Shown here piece after piece: positions 17,755 through 26,242 of a stretch of DNA of 64,000 bases. The position numbers and the translations under genes were made by a program. The number at the start of each line of letters is the position of its first letter. The stretch's first letter is position 1. The stretch covers positions 160,760 through 224,759 of the forward strand of contig UBXG01000002.1 in NCBI GenBank assembly GCA_900469475.1, written 5' to 3'. The notes beneath the pieces were generated by a model. The model worked only from the letters and a program-made list of their open reading frames with translations, was not told the origin of the DNA and searched no databases. This DNA comes from Hyphomicrobiales bacterium. Lineage in GTDB: Bacteria > Pseudomonadota > Alphaproteobacteria > Rhizobiales > Rhizobiaceae.

Positions 17755-19838
17755 GAAATCGAACCTAGAATCTTGATCTCGATCCCCTTGGCCAATTCCA
17801 CATGCGACAGGACCGGAAGCGTCGCGAACAGGCGTTCGATGATCATGCGCACATAGGAGCGCGTTTCCGGCGACGTGACAAGAACGAAGGGCATGCCCCG
17901 GTCCATGTATTCACGGATAACTTTGCCCGCCTGCTCGCTGAACTCTTCTAGGCTGCGCGGATCGATATCGAACTCGACGACTTCGCCCTTCTGGTCGCGC
18001 TTCAACGCCTGATGGAAGATAAGGTCCCATTTGCTGCCAAGGCGCAGGACGCGCAGCACGCCGTTATCGGCCAGATCGCCGCAGAGCTGCTGCGCCATGC
18101 GGACACGCACATGCTCGACGATCTGCTCGGTCTTGCGCACATGCGGTGCCAGTTCCGCAACGGCTTCGAGGATGAGATGCAGGTTGCGGATCGAGACACG
18201 CTCGGCAAGCAGCAGCTTCAACACGGCTTGCAGGCCGGAATAGGACATATGCGACGAGCAGATTTCGTCGGCAAGCTTCTTGTATTCCGGATCGAGGCGG
18301 TCGATCAGGACCTTCACGTCCTTATAGGACAGCAGCGCCGGCAGGTTGTTGCGGATGACTTCGCTCATATGGGTGAGCACGACGGAGACATTGTCGATTG
18401 GCTGGAAGCCCTCGCGCTTCAGATCCTCGGCAAAGGCTTCGAGGACAGAGAAGGCCGGCATGCCGAAAGCGGGTTCGCGGATCTCGTCGCCCGGGACGGT
18501 CGGCTTGCGGCCGGAACCGGTGACGACGAGCACTTCGCCGACGCGCAGCATGTTGGAGGCGATCGTCGTGCCATGGATGCGGATCTGATAAGACTTGTCG
18601 GCAATCGCCATGTCGTCGATCACCTTGATCTCCGGCACGACGAAGCCGTATTGCGTCGCGAACTTCTTGCGCATCTTGCCGACGCGGAAAGCCAGTTCCT
18701 GATGGGCGCCAAGCAGGCGGGTGGAGACGATCTTGCCGAGCGCCAGTTCGATCTCTGCGGTCTTCAGCACCGATTTGACCGAATCCTTTTCCATTTCCTT
18801 CGTCTGCATCACCTTCTGCTCTTCGGCGTCGCGGCGAAGCTTGTTCTCAGCTTCGATCTGGCGCGGAATGAACCAAGCGCCGGCGGCCATCAGACCGCCG
18901 AGGAAAACGAAGGGAAGGAAGGGCATGCCGGGCATGATGGCCAGGATGCCCATGAGGACCGCAGAGACGGCGAGAGCGCGCGGATAGCCGCTCAGCTGAT
19001 TGACGACGGCCTGGTCGGTCGAGCCAGAGGTGCCACCGCGCGAAACGAGGAGGCCGGCAGCGAGCGAGACGATGAGGGCCGGCATCTGCGACACCAGACC
19101 GTCGCCGACGGAAAGCTTCACGAAAACGTCCGCAGCCTGGCCGATCTGCATGCCATGACGGAAATAGCCGATGATGATGCCGCCGAAGACGTTGATGCAG
19201 GTAATCAGAAGGCCGGCAACCGCGTCACCACGTACGAACTTGGATGCACCGTCCATCGCACCGAAGAAGGAGCTTTCCTCTTCCAGTTCGCGGCGGCGAC
19301 GCTGCGCTTCCTTCTCGTCGATGAGACCGGCCGAAAGGTCGGCGTCGATCGCCATCTGCTTGCCGGGGATGGCATCCAGGGTAAAGCGGGCGCCGACTTC
19401 GGCGATACGCGTCGCACCCTTGGTGATAACGATGAAGTTGATGGTGATGAGGATGAGGAAGACGATCAGGCCGATGACGAAATCGCCCGACATGACAAGG
19501 CTGGAAAAACCGGCAATGACGCCGCCGGCGGCATCATGTCCTTCATAACCGTGCGAAAGGATGACGCGGGTCGTGGCGATGTTCAGCGCCAGGCGCGTCA
19601 TCGTGGCGATCAGCAAGATCGTCGGAAAGGACGAGAATTCCAGCGGCTTCTTGATCCAGAGCGCCACCATGAGGATCAGCACGGAAAAGGCGATCGAGAA
19701 AGCCAATCCAAGGTCGATCAGAAACGGCGGAATCGGTAGGAACAGCACGCACAGGATGACCATGATACCGAGGGCAAACCCGATATCGCGGACGCTAGGA
19801 TTGGCTTTGGGGAGTGCTATTGCGGGTGGTTGTGCCAT
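17751..19838 (-). CDS. flhA: flagellar export gate protein FlhA
   Basis: 695 residues from the ATG at 19838 ([20 protein letters not shown]); an in-frame extension to 19871 is not family-like. About eight membrane segments occupy the first 320 residues with the FHIPEP-family block ([51 protein letters not shown]). The cytoplasmic domain from about 355 forms the export-substrate docking ring ([51 protein letters not shown]). It lies between fliQ (148 bp upstream) and fliR. Confidence 0.96.
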   Translation of the reverse strand: MAQPPAIALPKANPSVRDIGFALGIMVILCVLFLPIPPFLIDLGLAFSIAFSVLILMVALWIKKPLEFSSFPTILLIATMTRLALNIATTRVILSHGYEGHDAAGGVIAGFSSLVMSGDFVIGLIVFLILITINFIVITKGATRIAEVGARFTLDAIPGKQMAIDADLSAGLIDEKEAQRRRRELEEESSFFGAMDGASKFVRGDAVAGLLITCINVFGGIIIGYFRHGMQIGQAADVFVKLSVGDGLVSQMPALIVSLAAGLLVSRGGTSGSTDQAVVNQLSGYPRALAVSAVLMGILAIMPGMPFLPFVFLGGLMAAGAWFIPRQIEAENKLRRDAEEQKVMQTKEMEKDSVKSVLKTAEIELALGKIVSTRLLGAHQELAFRVGKMRKKFATQYGFVVPEIKVIDDMAIADKSYQIRIHGTTIASNMLRVGEVLVVTGSGRKPTVPGDEIREPAFGMPAFSVLEAFAEDLKREGFQPIDNVSVVLTHMSEVIRNNLPALLSYKDVKVLIDRLDPEYKKLADEICSSHMSYSGLQAVLKLLLAERVSIRNLHLILEAVAELAPHVRKTEQIVEHVRVRMAQQLCGDLADNGVLRVLRLGSKWDLIFHQALKRDQKGEVVEFDIDPRSLEEFSEQAGKVIREYMDRGMPFVLVTSPETRSYVRMIIERLFATLPVLSHVELAKGIEIKILGSIS

Positions 19839-19986
19839 CGACCGGTTCCGTCTCTTCATGAGAGGAGGCAAGCGGCTGAACCGCCTGCCCTATTGGAACC
19901 GACCTCTAAAGGCCGAAGCTTGCGCGAGCATGGCCGATGCCATCGATGCGCGCGATCCGGAGGCCGAAATGGCCTTCAGATTTATC

Positions 19987-20253
19987 CTAGAAACCCGATT
20001 GAATGCGGGAGAAGACGAGATTGGTGAAGATCGAAATCTGCGCACCGACGAATGGCGCCGAGATGCCGATCGTGACCATGACGGCGACGATCTTCGGAAC
20101 GAAGGTCAAGGTCGCCTCCTGCACCTGGGTGAGCGCCTGAATCAGCGCGATGACCAGACCGACGACCATGGCGGCGATGACAGCCGGACCGGAAGCCACA
20201 AGCACTGTCCAGATTGCCGCCTGGAAAATATCCAATGCATCGGCTTCATTCAT
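19987..20253 (-). CDS. fliQ: flagellar biosynthetic protein FliQ
   Basis: 88 residues with two membrane helices, the canonical FliQ size. Motifs are ALDIFQAAIWTVLVASGPAV, VGLVIALIQALTQVQEATLTFVPKI and ISAPFVGAQISIFTNLVF. It forms the export gate with FliP and FliR. It starts 29 bp after flgD and precedes flhA. Confidence 0.95.
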   Translation of the reverse strand: MNEADALDIFQAAIWTVLVASGPAVIAAMVVGLVIALIQALTQVQEATLTFVPKIVAVMVTIGISAPFVGAQISIFTNLVFSRIQSGF

Positions 20254-20282
20254 AACCTGTCCGCTCCCGGTTCAGCGGCACG

Positions 20283-20783
20283 TCATGTGCCGCTGGTCTG
20301 ATCCGTGTTCGACGACGAATCACTGTTGCTACTATCGCTCGACGTGGGCGAGGTATCAATGGTCGTGCCCGCCGGAGCGATCGTCACGCCGGCCTGGATC
20401 AGAATCTTGTCGCCGGCATTGGTTTCGGCAATGATACCGTCCGTATAGACGCTTACCTGCTTGATCGTGCCGGTGGTCTTGCCGTCGGCGCTCATGATCT
20501 GCTTGCCGATGTAATCCGAGGCCTGCGAGATCCACTGGTTCTGCAGCACGGTTTCCAGATGCGAGTTCGTCTGGATCTGCTGCTCCACCTGCGAGAAGCT
20601 CGCCAGCTGGGAAATCTGCTGGCTGGCATCCATCGGACTGGTCGGATCCTGGTTCTTCATCTGCGCGATGAGGAGCTGCAGGAAATCGTTGTAGTTCAAA
20701 GTAGCCTTTGAGGATGCGGCGGCAGCATTGCTGGCAGTGTTCGGAGAGTTGGTGCTGCTGGCGACGCTATCTACCGCTGCCAT
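20283..20783 (-). CDS. flgD: flagellar hook-capping protein FlgD
   Basis: 166 residues. The conserved FlgD N terminus is clear: [26 protein letters not shown], then [20 protein letters not shown] short strand-rich part follows ([20 protein letters not shown]) and a Ser/Asp-rich tail. It is shorter than the enterobacterial protein because the C-terminal Ig-like domain is reduced, as is common in alphaproteobacteria. It scaffolds hook polymerisation. Its start overlaps flbT by 13 bp. Confidence 0.94.
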   Translation of the reverse strand: MAAVDSVASSTNSPNTASNAAAASSKATLNYNDFLQLLIAQMKNQDPTSPMDASQQISQLASFSQVEQQIQTNSHLETVLQNQWISQASDYIGKQIMSADGKTTGTIKQVSVYTDGIIAETNAGDKILIQAGVTIAPAGTTIDTSPTSSDSSNSDSSSNTDQTSGT

Positions 20784-21223
20784 GGAGCGATCTCCCGGCG
20801 GATGTGCTCGATCGTTGCCGCCGGCATTTCCTGGCTGTTCAGAATCTGATCCTCTATCGCGTACAGGCTGCGGATCGCCTTCAGCGCGTCAAAGGCGCGG
20901 CCGGTGGAGACAAGCCCGTCGATGCGCTTGAGTTCGGCCAGCACTTCCTCATTGTGGAAGCACGACAGCAGCATGACGATCGATTTGCGGAACATCGCCG
21001 TCGACTGCTCCTTGCCCTCAGGATTGATAAGGATCATCTGCGCGATGAAATAGAGCTGGCGCAGAGGCGTTGTCGCCTCCTCGGGCTGAAGCACGTGGTT
21101 TTCGAGCAGGAATGTCACATCATTCAGGAACTCCAGAGCAACCTTGCGATCGACACGCAGGACGGCCCCGTTGATAAAGATCTTTTCCCCGGCTTTGAGG
21201 GATATGCGAAGCGTACTTTTCAT
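20771..21223 (-). CDS. flbT: flagellum biosynthesis repressor FlbT
   Basis: 150 residues beginning [30 protein letters not shown], the diagnostic FlbT opening. In Caulobacter FlbT binds the 5' leader of flagellin mRNA and couples flagellin translation to hook completion; related functions are reported in other alphaproteobacteria. It overlaps flaF by 4 bp. With four flagellin genes in the window sharing a leader element, their transcripts are its obvious targets (inference). Confidence 0.96.
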   Translation of the reverse strand: MKSTLRISLKAGEKIFINGAVLRVDRKVALEFLNDVTFLLENHVLQPEEATTPLRQLYFIAQMILINPEGKEQSTAMFRKSIVMLLSCFHNEEVLAELKRIDGLVSTGRAFDALKAIRSLYAIEDQILNSQEMPAATIEHIRREIAPWQR

Positions 21224-21567
21224 TTAAGTCCATCCCTGATGATGGTGGTGACATCTATGATGCCTTGATAATTTTCCGACTGGCGCAGCCGAATTCGATC
21301 GCATTCCTTCAAAATCCAGATGGCGATCGAGATAAGGTTGGCACGCAGTTCGACATTGAGCTGGTTCTCCGGGCTTTTAAGGTCGTCGACGAAGCTCACC
21401 CATACGCGACGCGTATAGAAGAGAGCCTCGATCGCTTCACGACCGTATTTTTCCGCATCGCGGGCCGCGGAGAGAAGAGCTATCGACCGGTCCAGAACTT
21501 GCCGTTCTCGTTCCTTGGCGTCGGCCACAGCGTCCTGCATGACTTCCGCATATGAGAACTGATACAT
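21220..21567 (-). CDS. flaF: flagellar biosynthesis regulator FlaF
   Basis: 115 residues with the FlaF pattern: [20 protein letters not shown] at the start, [33 protein letters not shown] in the middle and [17 protein letters not shown] near the end. In alphaproteobacteria FlaF acts with FlbT as a secretion chaperone or positive factor for flagellin. It lies between flgL and flbT. Confidence 0.95.
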   Translation of the reverse strand: MYQFSYAEVMQDAVADAKERERQVLDRSIALLSAARDAEKYGREAIEALFYTRRVWVSFVDDLKSPENQLNVELRANLISIAIWILKECDRIRLRQSENYQGIIDVTTIIRDGLK

Positions 21568-21604
21568 TCATGCATCCTTCCTGGTCATTACATCCCTTTG
21601 ATCA

Positions 21605-22654
21605 TCAAAGGTAATTTACAAGGCTTAACTGCTGGATCTTGGAAACAATAGTGTAAGCCGTTTGGAGTTGCGTCTGGAGACTGTTGACCTTGGTCGACGC
21701 CTCATAGGGATCGACCCCGGTCAGGTCGCCAATGCTCGTGGTGAGAATGGTTTTCTGAGCGTTGAGCGTCGTATTCGCATCCGAAAGGCGCGACTGCGAC
21801 AGGCCGAGCTGGCTTGCCTGGCTGTTCAGCCCGTCAACCGACTGACGCGTATAGCTGATGGCCTGCTTCGTGACCGCGTTCACGGCGCTCTGATTGAGGC
21901 CGGGAGGCGTGCCCATGAGCGCGTTGGTCACGCTGGTCGCCAGCGCCAGATACCGGATGCCGGACGAATTCGCATTCGTCGAGCTTTCGATGACTTCCGA
22001 ATTGCTGATACGACTGGTCATATTCTGATCGGACGCACTCGACCAGCTCGACCAGCTGGGGTCGGACGTGAACATCGGCTCGACCTTGGTCTTGATGAAA
22101 TCCGTTATCTGGTCTGCAGATATGGTCGCTGCGGTTACCGCCGGCGACTGGGCGGCCATGTAGGTCGTCAGTGCCGATTGAATAGCCGCGTTCGTTGTAG
22201 CGGATTGATCCGTCATCGGCTGAACGTCGGTGTTGGTTCCGGCAAAGAGATACTCGCCGTTGACCATCGTATTGGCGGAAGCGATGACGTTCGACAGGGT
22301 CGATGACGCCGCCTGCTGCGCCAGGGCGACGCTGCTGCCGTCGGTGTTGCCGCTCAGCGCCACCAGTTGATCCATCAGCTTCTGCGCCTGCGTGCCCATG
22401 CCGGTCAGGGCGGTCTGCGAGGTTGTCATCCGCTGGTTGGCAATGGAATTGCTGCTGAGGATCGAGTCGATGCGGGACACTTCCCGCGTCAGGTTCACAT
22501 TGAGCGACGTGCTGCCGCCGAGCGAAACACCGATATCGGCGTAAACGCCAGTGGTCGCCTCCGTAGAGGCGCTCGTCATCTCATTTTGCGCCTGGCGGAC
22601 GGTCTGCCGCATGGCATTCTGAATGGCTGTGCTCGAAATGAAAGAGAGTTTCAT
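21605..22654 (-). CDS. flgL: flagellar hook-filament junction protein FlgL (HAP3)
   Basis: 349 residues. The flagellin-like N terminus (MKLSFISSTAIQNAMRQTVR, then NQRMTTSQTALTGM) and C terminus (LQTQLQTAYTIVSKIQQLSLVNYL) bracket a variable Ala/Ser/Thr-rich centre, as in HAP3. It forms the second junction layer between hook and filament. It directly follows flgK (3-bp gap). Confidence 0.93.
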   Translation of the reverse strand: MKLSFISSTAIQNAMRQTVRQAQNEMTSASTEATTGVYADIGVSLGGSTSLNVNLTREVSRIDSILSSNSIANQRMTTSQTALTGMGTQAQKLMDQLVALSGNTDGSSVALAQQAASSTLSNVIASANTMVNGEYLFAGTNTDVQPMTDQSATTNAAIQSALTTYMAAQSPAVTAATISADQITDFIKTKVEPMFTSDPSWSSWSSASDQNMTSRISNSEVIESSTNANSSGIRYLALATSVTNALMGTPPGLNQSAVNAVTKQAISYTRQSVDGLNSQASQLGLSQSRLSDANTTLNAQKTILTTSIGDLTGVDPYEASTKVNSLQTQLQTAYTIVSKIQQLSLVNYL

Positions 22655-22657
22655 GGC

Positions 22658-24148
22658 TTAGCTCGCGAGGTCCAGTACAGCTTGAAGCATCTGGTTGACG
22701 GTGTTCAGTATCTTTGTTCCAGCCTTGTAGGACTGCTCAATATCCATCATCAGTGTCAGCTCTTCATCGAGACTGACACCGGTCGCATTCGAATAGGCGC
22801 CCGAAGAGCGCGAAAGAGCGGCGGACGTATTTTCCGCCGCGGTCGTCGCCGTGCTGCGCTGGCCTTCCAACCAGCCAATGGAGCTGGCTGAATAATCCAT
22901 CAGGCTGGCATTGGTGCTGGAGCCTGCGGTAGGATCGAACGCCATCTTCGCATTCATTGCAGTAATGAAGGCATCAAGCTGCGTGGAATAGCCGCTGCCG
23001 CCGCTGGTATTCTTCGTATAACCGGTCTCAGTCGCGCTATTATTGATACCACCATCCCGCAGCAACGTGGGGTCGCCACCTTGGGATGTGATTAATTTCG
23101 AATTAACGGTGATCGAGCCGGCCAAGCCAGTGACCGCGGTCCCGCTGGCAGGAATAGTGCCGCCACTCCAGGTAAAAAGACCCGGCAATGTAGGCTTGGA
23201 AGGATTGCTGTTCGTTTCCGCAAAGACCGTAACCAACCCTCTGGCGATCTCATCGAGCTGCTTCTGGTAGGTCGGCGCAACATCGTCGCGGATCTGCAGC
23301 GCCGCCTGCAGAGTGCCCTGCGCCGTCGTATTCGCACTCTGGCCCGGGGTCAGAGCAACGCCGTCGATATAGACGCTGTTGCCGGGGACAGGAGTGGCCG
23401 CCGTATACGTATCCGTCGACTTGAACGTCACCGTGCGCGGAATGGTCTCGAACAGGGTCGTTCCGCTGCTAGTATAGAGCGCCATGTCGTTGTTGCCGCG
23501 CGTCACCGTCGTCACGCCAACGATCTTCGAGATCTGGTTCAGGATCGAATCGCGCTGATCCATCGCGTCGGCAAGCGCGCTCGACGTGGGATTGGCAGCC
23601 GCCGTGGCCGATTTTACCGCCTCGTTGGCCGTCTGGAACTGCTTGAGAAGGCTATTTAGCGTATCGACGTCGGACTTGATCTGCTTGTCGGCGTCGGCGC
23701 GGGCGCCCTGTACTGCCGTCGTGGCATTGTTGAGAGATGTGGCCAGGCTCTGGGCTGCATTGATCGCGGATTGGGCCGCCGTGGCATTGGACGGCGATCC
23801 GGCGTAATTTTGCATCGCATCCTGAAATGCAGACAGATAGGTCGCCGGCGCAATTTCGTTGTCGTTGCCGCCAATCGTTGCCGACTGAAGATTGCTGTAG
23901 GCGTTCAGGAGCAGTTGCTGCGCCGAATCCGACGACGCCGAGCTGAGATAGGCCTTCTGCAGCGCGGGTTCGCTGCTGCGCGAGATTTGCACCACCTGTG
24001 CGCCGGCCATGTCGGTGGTCAACATTGCCTGGCGCCGCGAGTAATTCGTATTGTTGGCGTTGGCGATGTTGTTCGACACCACGCTGCTCTGCGTGCCGGT
24101 ATTATTGAATATTGCCTGCGCGTTGTTGAGAGCTGTTGTAAGCGACAT
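22658..24148 (-). CDS. flgK: flagellar hook-associated protein FlgK (HAP1)
   Basis: 496 residues. The N terminus SLTTALNNAQAIFNNTGTQS, then VVSNNIANANNTNYSRRQAML, is the rod/hook/HAP amphipathic motif in its FlgK form, and the C terminus (VSLDEELTLMMDIEQSYKAGTKILNTVNQMLQAVL, motif order) is typical. The central part is Ser/Thr/Ala-rich. It heads the run flgK-flgL-flaF-flbT-flgD-fliQ-flhA-fliR. In other rhizobia flgE precedes it; here it does not. Confidence 0.95.
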   Translation of the reverse strand: MSLTTALNNAQAIFNNTGTQSSVVSNNIANANNTNYSRRQAMLTTDMAGAQVVQISRSSEPALQKAYLSSASSDSAQQLLLNAYSNLQSATIGGNDNEIAPATYLSAFQDAMQNYAGSPSNATAAQSAINAAQSLATSLNNATTAVQGARADADKQIKSDVDTLNSLLKQFQTANEAVKSATAAANPTSSALADAMDQRDSILNQISKIVGVTTVTRGNNDMALYTSSGTTLFETIPRTVTFKSTDTYTAATPVPGNSVYIDGVALTPGQSANTTAQGTLQAALQIRDDVAPTYQKQLDEIARGLVTVFAETNSNPSKPTLPGLFTWSGGTIPASGTAVTGLAGSITVNSKLITSQGGDPTLLRDGGINNSATETGYTKNTSGGSGYSTQLDAFITAMNAKMAFDPTAGSSTNASLMDYSASSIGWLEGQRSTATTAAENTSAALSRSSGAYSNATGVSLDEELTLMMDIEQSYKAGTKILNTVNQMLQAVLDLAS

Positions 24149-24163
24149 GACTGACTCGATACC

Positions 24164-24384
24164 CTATTCGTTTAGCGCGGCAGATCGGCCGAGGACGCTG
24201 GAAATGTCGGAATAGCCTGTCGGAGCGAGGCCGGCGAAATAGACCAGATTGTCGTTGGCAACGGACGGACGGCTCCCCCAGAGAATCCGCGCACATTGAT
24301 ACGGCGGTCAGAAGCGGCGCTGAGGCGGACTGCCTCTGCACTTACTTCCGCAAACGCGGTCTCTCTGCTGCCGAAATTCCTCAT
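24164..24384 (-). pseudogene. short frameshifted reading frame in the expected flgE position
   Basis: An ATG at 24384 with AACGAGGA upstream opens a frame (MRNFGSRETAFAEVSAEAVR, then LSAASDRRINVRGFSGG) that runs into a five-G tract (five C on the plus strand at 24275-24279). Beyond the tract the protein-like sequence moves to another frame (SRPSVANDNLVYFAGLAPTG, then YSDISSVLGRSAALNE) and stops at 24164-24166, 15 bp before flgK. Adding one G would restore a 73-residue protein. Either a one-base deletion has broken it or there is a sequencing error in the homopolymer. I recognise no family; it does not look like FlgE. Confidence 0.5.
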
Positions 24385-24590
24385 CTGGAATCCTCGTTAT
24401 CCTTCATACGACTGAGAGTAGGTGGCGGGCCTTGCGTGAAGCTGTCTGAGAAAACGAAAAAACGATCATCGCGAAAAGCGTCGTCGCAAGTCTCGTGCGA
24501 GAGATATCACCGCTCGTTATTACGCCGTTGATGGTAAGGGAAGGCGCACTTATTCTTGCCGTGATTGTCCCGCGCACTGCAAAAGAATAA

Positions 24591-24616
24591 GCCCGGAAAT
24601 CAAGGGATTTCCGGGC
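24591..24616 (-). terminator. intrinsic terminator of rem
   Basis: Perfect 11-bp stem (24591-24601 with 24606-24616) with a 4-nt loop, followed on the minus strand by TTATTCTTTT. It lies 43 bp after the rem stop and separates rem from the flgK operon. Confidence 0.85.
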
Positions 24617-24658
24617 TTATCAGCAGGCTTTAACATCTGGAATGCACGACTGGCAGTA

Positions 24659-25330
24659 TCAGCTCCAGTCGATGCAGTAACCAAGGAAGCGTTTGGAATC
24701 GACCGGATCGAAACCGAGCTTCTTGCGCAGCTTCTTGCGCAGCTTGGAAATATGGCTTTCGACGACGTTCTCTTCGACTTCCTCGTCGAAGATGCCGTAA
24801 ATGGCGTTGAAGATCTGGGTCTTCGTCACGCGGCGGCCGCGATTGGCGATCAAATATTCGAGGATGCGGCGCTCGCGGCGCGGCAGGGCAAATACGGAAC
24901 CGTTTATTTCCGGATCGCGGCCATCGGCGAAGACGCGGATAGGGCCGATATCGGTATAGTTGTTGATCGCCTTCAACCGGCGGCGGATCGCCGCCGCCCT
25001 GGCCAGGATTTCGCGAGGATGGACCGGCTTGCGCACGACATCGTCCACGCCGCAATCAAAGAGTGCAAGCGTGGCCTCCAGCGAGGGCTGGTCGCTGACC
25101 GCGATGACAGGTGCCGCCGTCCGGTCGCGAATCGCCCTCGGAAGCTCGAGCACTTGCTGCCCCTGTCCGATCAGGAAGGCTTCGACCGCAGCAATGTCGC
25201 CCTCTGCTGCGGTCGAGACCCATTCGCTAAATTCACGCGGATCAAATCCCGTCGAAGGGATGCCCTCGCGCCCAAAGAGTGATGTATATCCGTCTTTAAC
25301 GAGCTCTCGCTCATCAACCACTACGATCAT
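24659..25330 (-). CDS. rem: flagellar transcriptional activator Rem/FtcR (atypical OmpR-type response regulator)
   Basis: 223 residues. The C-terminal half is a winged helix of OmpR type ([20 protein letters not shown], then [12 protein letters not shown], then RFLGYCIDW). The N-terminal receiver-like domain starts [20 protein letters not shown]; where a phosphoacceptor Asp is expected (usual pattern DLVLLD) the sequence reads DIAAVE, with Glu at residue 50. The conserved Lys (RKPVHP) is kept. In S. meliloti Rem activates motility genes below VisNR; Brucella FtcR is the orthologue. It ends in a strong terminator. Confidence 0.93.
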   Translation of the reverse strand: MIVVVDERELVKDGYTSLFGREGIPSTGFDPREFSEWVSTAAEGDIAAVEAFLIGQGQQVLELPRAIRDRTAAPVIAVSDQPSLEATLALFDCGVDDVVRKPVHPREILARAAAIRRRLKAINNYTDIGPIRVFADGRDPEINGSVFALPRRERRILEYLIANRGRRVTKTQIFNAIYGIFDEEVEENVVESHISKLRKKLRKKLGFDPVDSKRFLGYCIDWS

Positions 25331-25565
25331 TCGTCCGCCTCCGAATCAGTGTGGTGTTTCGATGACCTATGGGTACGAATCGGGCGAATCACGAACAACT
25401 GTCGGAAATGAGTGACGGAAATTAATAATTGATTAACCATAAGGGTGCGATTTGCACTAGATGTAGTATGCGCTTGGCGTTTTACACCGATAAAAAACCT
25501 GTTAGCAAGCGTATGATTAACATTTCCATTTTAGGCAAAACCACGGCAGTCAACCGCTTCGATTG

Positions 25566-25583
25566 GGTTAGCGCTGGCTAACC
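25566..25583 (-). terminator. 7-bp hairpin after the lytic transglycosylase gene
   Basis: Perfect 7-bp inverted repeat (25566-25572 with 25577-25583), 4-nt loop, 26 bp after the stop at 25610. There is no T-run on the minus strand, so termination is uncertain. It lies in the 279-bp region that must hold the rem promoter. Confidence 0.3.
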
Positions 25584-25609
25584 GGATACCGTACTCAACC
25601 TATGGATGC

Positions 25610-26242
25610 CTAATCCCGACAAAACGTCGCCGCGTTTGGCGTCCATTTTCCGTAACCGGTGGCGACCAGATTGGCGATCACGCGGCAGACATAGACCTTC
25701 TGGGCGGGGTCATTGTTCGGGCCAGCATGGTATCTTGCTACCGCCATAGTCCAGGTCTCATGCCTGTCATGCAGATTGCGGAGAAACTTTGCGGCATATT
25801 CGACATTGCTGCGCGGATCGAACATGGCGTCGACGGAAGCAAAGTTTTCGCCATGAAAATACTGATTGATCTGCATGCAGCCGACATCGATGAGCTTTGC
25901 CCCACTCTGCCGTGCAGCGGCAAATACCTGCAGGGCGGCGCCTTCCGACGGCGGGAAGATCGGCCGTCCCTCGACATTGAGCGCATAGGGATAAAGCGAC
26001 CCTTTGCGACCGGTTTCCGTGAGGCCGACGGAATAAAGGATCCCTTCCGGTATTCCGTATTTTGCGGCAGCGGACTGGATTTCCCGTTCACAAAGACCCG
26101 CTGCACCGTTGTCCGGCGGCGCCGGATTGCCTGATGCCTGGACCTCAGAGGTAAACCGCACCAGAGCGAGAGCGCTGCAGGCCACCACTAGCGCCATCCT
26201 CAACGCTGCGCTCACCCGAACTGCGATTGCCATCGTTTCCAT
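25610..26242 (-). CDS. periplasmic lytic transglycosylase of the flagellar cluster
   Basis: 210 residues with a signal peptide (hydrophobic core MALVVACSALALV, cleavage near EVQASG). The SLT fold is shown by REIQSAAAKYGIPEGILYSVGLTETGRKG (catalytic Glu in LTETG), VGCMQINQYFHGENF and NVEYAAKFLRNLHD. It should cleave peptidoglycan, probably to let the rod through the wall, since the FlgJ-like protein at 15785 lacks an enzymatic domain. The start overlaps the 3' end of fliK by 98 bp, or by 53 bp if the internal Met at 26197 is used. Confidence 0.88.
   Translation of the reverse strand: METMAIAVRVSAALRMALVVACSALALVRFTSEVQASGNPAPPDNGAAGLCEREIQSAAAKYGIPEGILYSVGLTETGRKGSLYPYALNVEGRPIFPPSEGAALQVFAAARQSGAKLIDVGCMQINQYFHGENFASVDAMFDPRSNVEYAAKFLRNLHDRHETWTMAVARYHAGPNNDPAQKVYVCRVIANLVATGYGKWTPNAATFCRD

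Noticed and set aside
18012..19739. 575-residue open frame on the plus strand opposite flhA
   Set aside because: Charged repetitive translation with no recognisable domain; flhA on the other strand is unambiguous.
24102..24341. Minus-strand frame of 79 residues overlapping the start of flgK
   Set aside because: It runs 47 bp into flgK and its translation is Arg/Ser-rich shadow sequence; the two other frames across the region read better.
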